From positions 9,787,083 to 9,851,082 of the forward strand of contig NC_085876.1 in assembly GCF_034702125.1 (NCBI RefSeq): a stretch of 64,000 nt of DNA. Direction: 5' to 3'. The notes below the pieces were generated by a model. It did no database searches. It was given only the letters and a program-made list of their open reading frames with translations, and was not told the DNA's origin. Position numbers and translations under genes: made by a program. Position 1 is the stretch's first letter, and every line of letters begins with the position of its first letter. Source of the DNA: Engraulis encrasicolus. Taxonomy: Eukaryota > Chordata > Actinopteri > Clupeiformes > Engraulidae. Positions 35,001-47,300 of the stretch are shown here, one piece after another.

Positions 35001-38000
35001 TAGGGAGTTTGTTGTGGCTGTGTTTTTTGTAATACGTTTTATGTTGGCTCTTCCAAAAATGAGAATTAGTGAATGCTCTTTTTTGTCTGGGTTTCATGTT
35101 TTGGTTATAAGTTTGCTCCAAAAAGAATTGAAATCGCATGTTGTGTAGGGATGCACCGATACACATTTTTTCACTTCCGATCCGATCCCGATATCTAAAT
35201 TTGGATATCTGCCGATACCGATACTACTCCGATCTAATACCAAAACCTCATATATGCATGAATTTCAACTTGAGGTAGGCCCAAGATGACTATTTGGTCA
35301 GAAAAGGAAGTCAGAAGAACAGGAAACCAATTCATAAGTGAAAGTATCAAGTAAAAAAGTAACAATCCCATCCTGAAAACTAATATGCAAGTGTTAAGAC
35401 TTCAAATTAACATTACACCTGGCTCAATATCAGTCCTTTGAAAATTCCGATACTTTGGGAAAATTCCGATCCGATCCGATCACTGAAAATATGTTGATAT
35501 CTGAACCCGATACCGATACACCGATACCGATATCCCATCCCTAATGTTGTGTATGCGTACTGAAATATTTTCCTACAATTGTTTTTGTTTGTTTATTTGC
35601 TATGTTTTTGCTGGGTCTTCACTCAGGCGGAGGCGGCGCTGGTGTTGAACCACGACGTTGCCCCGGACAACATCATCTGGTCGGGCGCTTGCAAGCAGCT
35701 GGCCCACCTCAAATACGCAGCCAAGAACGGCATCGGCTACCTGGTGTGTGACAACGAGACGGAACTCTGCAAGATTGCCCGCGCCCACCCTAGTGCCAAG
35801 TATGTAGTGCCCGCTTTTTCATCCACATGATTTTCTGTTGTTCTGATTTTCTTTTTTTGGTTGTTTATTTGTTTTTGAAGTTGTTGTTTTAAAGTAGGGC
35901 AATGGGCATGCGTCACAACTACCTGTAGAGAACCTATAACTTCAGTCCGAGTGCAAGTTTTTGCATGATTTCAATGTTCCAATAAATGGCCACGGGCGAT
36001 CATAAACCACACCTCTCCTACGAGAAATTGCATAAGTAGTGTTAACCAGGAAAGTGGTCCCCGGACCACACTTTGAGAACCGCTGAGCTGAGGCATGCCT
36101 GGGCAAAGACCTGCGATCACCTCTCCAGAGTGCTTTGTTGTTGTAATACCCCATTCCCACCATAATCCACAGCATATTGGTGCTGTTTTCCCTGTGCTCT
36201 GACTTACAATTTCATCATACTTTTCACATAGACATGTGCCAGGCACGCACAGCTGCTGTTGTGGCGTACCTCGTGGTAGATATCACTGCCTGCAGTTACA
36301 TGCGTTATTCTCATGTATAGTCTATGATCTTGAGTTGGTCTTAATTCTTTTTTCAAAATGGCATTGAAAACTCTTAAAAAAAGTCAAAAATGTTCCCTTG
36401 GTCAGACCTGTACAGACCCTGCTTCCTAATGCTCTAACCGTCTTGCCTTCCCCATTGCTTTCTGGTTTTGATGATGTTTTCTTCTGCTTCACCCCCAGGC
36501 TGCTGCTTCAGGTGTCGACGGAGCCCCACGGGGAGGAGGCCAGCATGGCTATGGGCTGCTCCCTCAAGAGCTGCCGGCACCTGATGGAAATGGCCAAGGA
36601 GCTCGGGGTGCAGGTGGCCGGAGTCACGTAAGTACCCTCACGAGTACCTCGACTCAACTTTACTTATTGAAGGGTGCACTGTGGCGCAGCGTGCCAAGTC
36701 CCACACATTTGGGCTTGCATGCCCATGGGGACCCAGGTTCGAGCCCGGCGTTGGTCATGTCCCAACACTGCCCCATCTCTCTCTGCCCACTCACTTCCTG
36801 TCATAATCTCCAATTTGCTATCAATTAAGGCAAAAAATGGCATGCGGTGTGGAGAGATGATGTTCAATTAAAATGGACAATTAAATTGTTCATAATTAAA
36901 ATGAAAATACTTTGTAAATGAGAATACTTTGTAAATTAGTAGTTTACCTTGCTTGGCTTTGCAATCACTTCAGTATCTCAGAAGATGCTCCTCTAGTGAT
37001 ATACTGCAGTTGTATTATGTGTGCGAATTAACTCAGTTTCATTCAAGATCAATCTAGTGTCTCTACTCCACCAAACCATAACACTGTAAAGGGTGTCCAT
37101 AAAAAAACGCCTTGATTTCACAATGCTGCACTTTTTTTTCATCTGATGATTTTGTATTTGACCTGAAAACCGAAAAGGGTTGTGTGAATAAAACTTAGAA
37201 ACTGTTTTGCTTTGGTGGACGCAATGTAACCTGGGACTAAGGATTAAGCAAGTACAAGTACAAAGTCTGAAAATACTTAAGATTGTTGTTTAGAGCTATG
37301 ACCATTTTTGGGCAGTCGATTGTTTTATTTGTGCCTTGATAAGGACTTGATGTTTTTTGGTCTACACAATTTGGACTTCAATCTGCAGGAATCACAGAAT
37401 GCACAGTTGTCTAGACAGATTATGAAAGGAGATCAGCATTCTTTTAGTTTCACTAAGCATTTAAGAGGACAATTGTGCATTGGATTGCATGTTTATCTGT
37501 GGTGAAAAATGTAATAAAACGTTTACAACATATGAGTTTTAAACTTGTGTTTCTGATACAGTTTTGAGTTATTGCAATGGCTGTGGTTGATGGAAATTTT
37601 TTGTGATTTGCCATAACATAAATATAACAAACAGACTTCCATGAACCAGAACTAGAATCAGACTTTCTCCAGCACTTTGGCAGGGAATGTGCACAATATC
37701 ACAACGTATTGTAATGGCTGTCCAATAAAGTGATTTGTGTTTTGTCTCTGTCTCTGCAGATTTCAGGTACCAGTCCCTTGCAAGGACCTTCAGGCGTACA
37801 CCCATGCCTTGTCGGATGCCCGCTGCGTGTTTGACATGGGGGTAAGTGTAAACAAATGGGTTTCTTTCAAACTGCATGTTCAATATATTCTTTATTGATG
37901 TAAAAGCAAAAAGCAAGTGCTCTAGTTTTCAAATGCATTTGAGAAAGGGATGATTGTGGCGTGTCTTCAACCTGTATGCAAAGTGCCGTTACTGTGGAAA

Positions 38001-41000
38001 CATTGACTTTTGAATAACATTTTCCCAGCTGTTGCCCAGGGGTTGATGCATTGATATATATATTGTATAAACAGGAAGAAACAAGATATTTAGGTACAAG
38101 ATGGAGGAAAACATTATTTACCAGTTTAACCTCAAGCTGTTCAGTTATACTCTGTTTGTGTTTTGTGAGTAGTATCGCTTTACATACTCTCCTTCAACGG
38201 TGCTTGATGACATTTGTGTAGTTTGCTTGAAATACCTAGAGGAAATCTTGTGTGTGCGTGCGTGCGTGCGTGCGCGTGTGTGTGTGTGTCCGAAGGAAGT
38301 AGTTCTGTTGTTACTGTAGCATAACTGTAATGAATATGTGGCATTCATTGTGCATGTGAAAGAGTCAGTGACTCTTACCTGAGGTGGTGATGGAGGGGTA
38401 GTTTATCTTTCTCACATTGTGTTGCGTTCTCTCTCTTGTCTTCCCAGGAGGAGCTTGGCTTCCACATGAACGTTCTAGACATAGGTGGGGGGTTCAGCGG
38501 TTCAGAAACCCAGCTGAAGCAGGTGAGGCTTTTTATTTTAAAAGGAAGCGTTCAGATTCAAAAACCCTCTAAAAGCCATTACAAAATCGGTGGGGGGGGG
38601 ACACGACATTTTAAAATAGATTTTGCTCCAACTAATTTCAATCAAAAGCCACTTAAGTGTTATGAAGCATAACAAGTTTACTGCAACTACTTGCTATAGA
38701 AATGCAGCCTTTTTGTAAAACCATAAAGAGACCAGAAACAAAGAATGGTAAAGCCATGGGGCTTTGCATCTGAACCCTTTTTTTTAGAGCAAACCAAAGA
38801 TGGCAATGCAAAATACAATGTGTGAGATGTTAAGTCTTACAGTACATGTTTTCAAGAGTTGAAACACAAACGTGACTCGCCCTGCCCCTAACTGTCTCCC
38901 ATGGTCTATACGCTGGTCTGGAACACTTGTGTTATGCAACACTCAAAACATTTCCCAGAGCATTAGCCCTCGCAATAACCTTTGTGCAGGCCGTGGAGTG
39001 CCTTGAATGCCTTTGACACAGGCCACTTCAAAAGTCTAAGCCACTCCACAGAGCTCCGTGTCACAACCCCTTATGCTAGGCCCCTGGGACCCAAGCGAAC
39101 TCGATAACCACGTTAATGATTTCTAGCCCGGGAAATCCCATGCTGCTTTGCACAATTGTTCCGATCTGAAAGAAAATGTGGATTCTACACCAAAAACTGG
39201 GTCCGGAGCTAGGGAGCCAATCATAGAGCAGGCAGGAGTGGAAAGGCGATGCTTGCACTGAATTTAAATAGATACAATTTACATGATTGGCTACGCGCTA
39301 CGTATATATACCAAATAACACATTTGTAGCACCCAATAAATGGCCATGAGCAATCGTAAAGAACGCCTTTCCTACGAGAAATTGCATAGGTATACCTTAA
39401 TTTCCCTTTGGGGATTAATAAAGTTACTCTACTCTAGTCTACTACTACTACTCTACTACTAGGTAGCCTACAGGCTATCTCACTTGAGAGTCTGATGTCA
39501 ACAAGGCAAAATGATTCCCGACCTGTGGGCCGTGAAGGTATTCTCTGTGAGATAATGTTGTGAAAACATAAATTGGGAGAGGGAGAATAAAACAAAGTTC
39601 TTTCCTGAATTACGGTATATATATTGCTTGGTGTGTCTTTCAAAGCAGAGAGATAGCCTGAACATTTCAACCCCCCCTTTGGCGGTAGATAATTAATTTG
39701 ACTTGGCGTCATTGATGGCCAGGGGTGGGTTTGTAACATTTTCAAATGGGCCCCAAGTTGAAATCGAGCATTTCAGTCAATGAAGTTGGTGCAGAGCTGC
39801 CACTGTAATTCTGCAGATGTGGTATTATTTAGCGGGATATTTCCCCTTTTCTGTCCCCAATCTGCAGGTCTACGCTGCTATGAAACCCCTGTATCTAAGT
39901 AGCTGTAAGTCATCAGCCCAGTATTATGTTATGTAATTTTTTTCCCTTTTTTCCCCCAATTTGCAGGTTTACGCTGCTATGAAACCCCTGCTCGAGGCGT
40001 ACTTCCCACCCGTGTCTGGAGTAACCATCATGGCGGAGCCCGGAACCTTCTACGTGTCCCCAGCCTTCACACTGGCTGTCAACGTCATCGGCAAAGAGGT
40101 AGTGGCCAGGGACCGCAAGGACCAGCTGGAAGGTGAGTTACCTGGACCCCTTAACCTAATGGAATGATTCTAGAACATTGTAACTCACCAATTCCTATGT
40201 AGATTATGGGTGCGTTTGTAAATTCAATCTGACCATTTGGAGAGACAATACCGCATATAATTAGGAGAGAGAGAGAAGGAAAAAAAACATTCTACTATTG
40301 ATATATGAACGAGAGCTCAGAATTTATGAATGGTTTAAAAGTCAGAGCTCTGAATGTTGTGTATTCGGGGCACTCAAACAGTGAATCCCATTACACCCCT
40401 TAGCCCTACGCCGTTCCCCTTTGCCTCCGTTTTGCGCGTCCATGTGTAGGCGTAGTGGCATCCCGATTCACGTTCAGACAGACTGGTAGGGGTGTGGCAA
40501 AGGGCTTTCCACCCCTCCGCGTGGAGATTTTCCGACACCAAACTCCGCGACGGAGGGCTTCGACAGGTTTCCCTGAATGCATTGCATTTATTTATAATGC
40601 ATTTAAAAATTGCCGGCAAGCAGCTGCACCCACAACAGCACACAAGTTAAAGTATTGTTGCCGCAATTGACAGTTTTGAAGTGGTAATAATTATTCCATT
40701 GTACTACTAACCCCAACTCCGATGAAGTTGGGACGTTTGGTAAACAGTGAATAAAATCAAAATGCTATAATTTTCAAAACACTCAATCTATTCATTAGAT
40801 GGAGAATAGTGAAAAGACAACATATTAAGTGTTAAAACCGAGAAAAAATATTGTTTTGGTGGACATATGTACTCATTTCTAATTTGAGAAATCCAACACG
40901 TCTCAAAAGAGTTGGGACGGGGACAATAAATGGCAGCAAATGTCGAGGAAGACTAAAAACAAAACAAAAGACAACACTTAACAGTTAAATACATTAACCG

Positions 41001-44000
41001 ATGAGATGATTTTTATATAAAAAACAGTGTTAATTCCTATCTTGGACATGATTTCACCAGCTTAAATGGTGGGTGTATTCCTTGTCATGTTTTGCAATGT
41101 TTTCCTTTCAGTAGTGCTTACAGTGTGACAGGTCTTGACCAAAAACCTACCATTTTATCACATGCTGGTCCTTATGATGGAGCCAAACTGTTAAAACATA
41201 GTAGAGAATGCAATTTGACCTTACAATGTGGCAGTAATCGAAGATCTCCCTTCAAAATATAATGCATGAGTGGCTTTTCGTGCTGTTTAAAACCCATTTA
41301 TACCATTCAGCACTGTATTTAACTCTACAGATGAGTGAGAACATCTTAACCAATGCACTACTGCATCCGCATGCCATCATGGAGGCTGACTTTTGAAGCT
41401 AGCACTAACACAAGTTGGATGGTCCATTTTCACTGTAGCACAGGATGTGCAATGCTCTATTATTGTCAAAAAGAATGAACTTCTACAACTTCTGCTGACT
41501 TCTGTAAGCAAAGGACAGTTTCCCATGTCTTCTGGGTCTATTTCAAGTGAGCTCAGGTGCTTAGGAGAATGTTAAACCCCTGTGTCATTTTCATGCATTA
41601 AGCATTCTTAACACATTGAGTACCGACGACGTAATAATGCGTTTTTCACGCCCATGCGTTGTATACCAAAACGTAAAAATACGTTTTTGCATTTAAATAT
41701 CATATTTTGAATCTACACCCTTCAATGGACAATATATGTGATTTTGGTAGCTCTGTGATGGACATAAATGACAACATTTGCAGTCCAAAGTTGTTTGATT
41801 GTTATGATGTTTGAGTGTTATGATTTGGATATTTTAATTTAACTTACCAAGATGTCTGGATGCCAACCCATGTCGCTATCGCGCTGCCTGCATTGATTTC
41901 CCTAGTACGGTCACTGTAGCATGTGTTGTCTCTGACTTCACGCAATAGGTAAACACCATTGTATATCGTGCCTGGAGTATCTTGAACTTTCTGGACTTGC
42001 TAGACCTTTACCAGATCCTTGGATCCAAATGGCACCCGATATGTGATTGGAGTAATGCGCTCCGATTTGGACGTTTGATCGCCAAAAAGATAAGTTTCTG
42101 TGTCTTCCTGTATGTGAGAAGCCAGAAGCTAGCATGGCTACATATCATGATTCCCTGATTGTCGCTCCCAACGCAGGACGCTCCCATGTCGCTCGCCCCC
42201 CACTAGCCAGACTATCGATCCCACCGCCATATAAACGGAGCTAGCTATCTTTTTGATGTTAGTTTTTTGTTTCTAACTCTAACCTAACCTAAAACCTAAC
42301 CCTAACCTTAAATTGCTTGTATGTGGCAGTGTATGATAATACGTGAAATATAATCGGGTGGACTACACGTCCGGGAGTGATAGAAACACCTGGGACTGCA
42401 CGTCCGGTGAGCGATCTCAGTTGGGAGTGTCCATCTGCCACCGCATATGATTCGGATCGGATGGGCCTAGGCTACATCTAAGCATCATATCATTTGGATT
42501 TGTTGTCAATGTTGGGCTATTATTTCGGGAGTCATCGGGAGCTATTTTAGCAAATGTCTCACCCTCTGCATGTGTGAAAAGAGTTTGTGTTCAGTCCACG
42601 TGAAAAACGGGGATTTCAAAGGGCATCGATTGCTGGTGTCGTAGTGTGACAGAGCAGGAGGTGTGCTGCCGTATTCGTGAATCGTGCTATGTTGTTGTTT
42701 CCCTAGTAGCCTACGATCGGTAGCGTGTATTGTGTCTGACTTCACGCAATAGGTAAACACAGAGACCATTGTATATCGTGCCAGGAGTATCTTGAACTTT
42801 CTGGGCTTGCTACCTAGACCTTTACCAGATCCTTGGGTCAAAATGGCACCCGAATTGTAATTGGAGTAATGCGCTCCGATTTGGAAGTTTGATCGCCAAC
42901 CAGATAAGTTTATTTGATTATTCACCCCCATGTTGAACTGTCTTCCTGTATGTGAAAAGCCAGAAGCTAGCATAGATGGCTACATATGGATCGGATGGGC
43001 TACATCTAAGCATCATATCATTGGCATTTGTTGTCAATGTTGGGCTATTATTTCGGGAGTCATCGGGAACTATGTTAGCAAATGTCCGACCTTCTGCATG
43101 TGTGCAAAGAGCTTGTGTTCAGTCTGTGTGAAAAACGTGGATTTCGAAGGGCATTGATTTGCCGGTGTCCGTAGTGGTTTAGAGCAGGAGGTGTGTCTTG
43201 ACGAGCAGGAAGATGTGTGTCAGAGCTAACCTTGCACCAAATTGTGATTAAAACCAACTCATCCCCTTTCAAACTCGTCACATTCTGAAGAAGCGCACCC
43301 TTCACAAAAACCTCAATATCTCAGATTGTAGCTGAATTCCATGGATACCCGCTTCGGTTTAGCGTGGGTTTACTCTGCAATAAAAGCTTGTAGAGACACA
43401 CAGTTTTCACCTACTAAGAGGGCAGCGTCTCCACTTTCAAACGAGTCATAACATATTTCAGTGGCCCTATCACATAATAAGCTGTGAGTCTACAAAAAAA
43501 CGTCAAAAAAGGGCTTAGAACGCTGGTATTCTACGACATAATTCCGTGAGCACCGCCGGTATTCAATGTGTTAATATGGTCAATTTTCAATAGCTCTAGC
43601 ACTCCAGGAATTAGAGTGAGACTACAGCCAATATATATTTCATGATGTCATGAACCTATACAATGATTTCAGTGTTTCCCATACATTGAGGAAACTATGG
43701 CGGCCCGCCATAGTTTAAATTTGGCCGCCATAGTTTACGAAAATGTAAAAAAAAAAAAAACAATTTTAACTTTTTATTTATTTATTTATTTATTTTTTTA
43801 GACGATTTCCGCTTTTGTTAAAAACGATTTGAATTACGAATTTCCTTCGCATTTTCCTCCTGGAGTAAATACATCCTAGACTCTGTATTGGTTAGATAAG
43901 TAGTCCCACGGTAACACAGAATGAGGGGAAAGCACTAGGAAGTGACCGTAAGGGTATTACAGTTGATTCATGTGTGCACACGTGTAACATCGGGTGAGTA

Positions 44001-44298
44001 ACAGAACATGTGCGCAACGATGCGTTATGACACGCCGATATGCAAGGATCTTCGTCCAAATCGCTAGTCGCATGCATCATTGCTAACTGCGTTTACATCG
44101 CGTGTAAGGGAAATGTTAGTTGTTGACATGTATGGAATTCACTTCAATTTGTGCTGTTTATTGCTTCAGTTTTGGACAAAACGATTGGCCAAACTCACAA
44201 TAGAAAGACTTTGCTGTGCTACTGTCCCAGAGAGCTGAAAAAAAACCTTCATAGTCACACTTAACAGGGGTGTTAACCAATCCAATGTGTTCTCATTG

Positions 44299-44371
<73 letters not shown>

Positions 44372-47300
44372 TAGCCTACTATTTACCCATAACAAATGGT
44401 GAATTTCTGAGCCCTTTTTAATTTGTAGCCTATACCACTGAAGGCATGATAATGCTTCATCATATTTTAGAAATAGGGCCTATGTGCCTTTTATATACCA
44501 AATGTTTATCATTTTGAAATTGTTTCAGTTGTTTATGACTTGTGTATGACTGAAATTATCTCTGCATACTATCAGTGCTGCATTGCTTTGTAAAGATAGG
44601 CTATTCAACACACTTTAAAAACACACTGAAAAGATACGGCCATAGTAGCCTACTGAAAACATTTTGTTCATAATAATGGTGATTAATAAATGGTGGTCTT
44701 AAATTTTCATACTGACATCCTTGAACGCCTAGTCAAGTTGTTGTAGTTTACTTGGGTTTGGGAGCAATATAAAAAACCTTCAGAGAAGGGACAGTTGGGA
44801 TGAGTTTACTAACACTCCCTAGGCTTTGTTTTACAGTTGTAATGAGTTTGGTGACAGACCTTCATTGACACAGCAGAGGAGACATCGGGCTGCATATAGA
44901 AATTAATGTGTAATGAATGTGAATATAGACATAAATGTGTAATATGTTGTTCAGACCTTTTAATGGGATGAATTTGGAAAAAACTGGCCCTGTGACCAGC
45001 ACCCCTCATGTAGAATGTGTACGCCTACAGATATGTGTGGGGGAAAAGGCATAGCCTACCCTCTAAGACCCTTTTTGTCTATGCGTTAACAATTTCACAG
45101 TGCTCTTAAATTCTTATCTCTGCTCCTATTTTGTTTTATTATTGTTTCCCAGACCCCTGCATGAGGGACGAATGAAACTGTGTTGTAAACAGAAATTATT
45201 CACTGTACTGCATTTTTTGACAATGTCAATGTACTACTATTATACAAGTCATGGGTAAAATCTTATGTAGCCTTATTTCTCAAAATATAAATGGCTGAAA
45301 TATAGGCCCAGGCCTACAGTTTCTCCATGCGCCAATGTCATACTGTAGTCATTGTTTTGCCGTTTTGCATTTACGCTGCAATAATACTCCCCCCCCCCCC
45401 CCAAAAAAAAAGGCCCGTGTGAGAAGACCCCCCCCCCCCCCCCGGACAAAATAAACCCTGGCTGCCCCCATAGTTTCCAAAATTTCTGTGGGAAACACTG
45501 GATTTTATTAACAAAAATATGTCTTATATACACTCAATCGTGGTAAATCAAAGGGAATTCAAAAATGTATGTAATAACTATGGTAATTATTCCCTTTGCA
45601 TCTTTAATTCTGAGTGACTCAGCCTCTCTGTGATGATCTTTAACCTGGACACCTATATTGTCCGTCAGTACAATTCATTTTGAAATGTTCTTCTTTGTTG
45701 TTTTATCCTATTTGGATGTTTACTAAATTTCACTGATCCCCGTCCCAACTCTTTTGAGACGTGTTGGATTTATCAAATTAGAAATGAGTACATATGTCCC
45801 CCAAAACAATATTTTTTCTCGGTTTTAACACTTAATATGTTGTCTTTTCACTATTCTCCATCTAATGAATAGATTGAATGTTTTGAAAATGATAGCATTT
45901 TGATTTTATTCACTGTTTACCAAACGTCCCAACTTCATCGGAGTTGGGGTTTGTAAGTTTAACATTGTCCTAATGTGTGGTGGCCCTTTCCTCTGTGAAA
46001 CGCACATGAAAAAAACGCTATTAACGTCAACCTCATGCATGGAATTAGTGACCGCTGTGAGTGTCATTCCTTGATTGTTGAAGGGGTATCCCAATTCGTA
46101 GCGGTTGCGTTTCAAGCCCTACACCTTACATCTTCGTTGGAAAGCACAAAGGGCATGGGGAAGGCGTAGGGATGGGGGTAGAGATTAGTAATGGGAAAGG
46201 CCCAAAGTTGCAGTTTACGAACGCACCTTATGCGGTGGGAATGTAGACAAGAAACAACTGTACTCCAGTACAGCTGACATTCAGAACACCTCATATGCAA
46301 AGTGCTTGTCATGTCAAATGTAGCTTTATTGTCAGCGTCTTTCCCATGCACTAATTTATTTGAGGAGGGAGTGAGAGTTTTGCCCCCAGGAATCACCCTA
46401 GAGCAGAAATGAAAGTACGGTTATGTCAGATATGTCCTTTATGGGATTCCGTAGCAGGGAGCCAGTAGTTTTCCACCCGTTGGAGCCCAGCGTCAGGTAA
46501 ACTCTGGCTTTTCTTTTTTCCTCCATACTCGTTCATCTTTGCATGAAAACAGTGATGTTATAGTCCTCTGTGCCACAAGAACTAACATGTCCTCCCCTTC
46601 ATGTGAAACATTGAAACGACTTGCTGGGAACGGTTCCACCTTCCTTAATCATAACTCAATCTAGTTTATATAATCGAGTAGGTGTCATCACCATACTTTG
46701 GCCCTAAAAGAGCAAAAGGAATCTTGCGGTATAGTTACAAATTCCCCAATTTCATTTGAAATATTGTGGCTCCTAGCTTCACTTCACTGCTGGATCGCAA
46801 TGTATTTTATAACAAACCTATATTGTTATCTAGAAATCCAATCCGATTTGGATTGTTACGTCTGACAACTGGGTAGAACTGCCAAGTGCCATTTTGGAGT
46901 GAGGCGTATCAGTTGATGACCAAAATGTTCAAGAGCACCTAACAACACAGCGGTGAAAGATCTAAGCTACCAGTCATTTGTCTTTTCATAACTGATGTCA
47001 TTTTTGTGTCACAGGCTCGGACAAGCTGACGGGTGATGACGAGCCAGAGTTCCAATACTACATGAGCGACGGCGTGTACGGCTCCTTCATGGGCAAGCTG
47101 CTAGGAGGCTCCATTCCACACCCCTCCGTACACAAGGTGAGCAGACACAAACAATTATGCACAACACACAACAATACACAACTAACACAGACAAATACAC
47201 AAATAACACACAATAGTATACAAATAACGACAAATTTAAAACAAAGATACTAAAATGGCACTGCTAGGAGGCTGAGTCACACAGCACTGCACACACAAGT

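Larger units (their letters stand above)
40709..45951. mobile_element. Long-terminal-inverted-repeat DNA transposon in azin1 intron 8 (host of nested insertions)
   Basis: About 217 bp at 40709-40926 (AACCCCAACTCCGATGAAGT, then TGGGACG) recurs inverted at 45736-45951 with few differences. The internal edges read GAGTTGGGACGGGGA and TCCCCGTCCCAACTC. Removing the nested insertions (41608-43574 and 43670-45500) leaves about 1.4 kb, so the original element was short. It has no visible transposase; target duplication and superfamily are unresolved. Confidence 0.8.

Noticed and set aside
42281..42312. Interstitial telomere-like CCTAACCCTAACC run
   Set aside because: Only about 30 bp and imperfect, inside a transposon; not evidence of a chromosome end or fusion.
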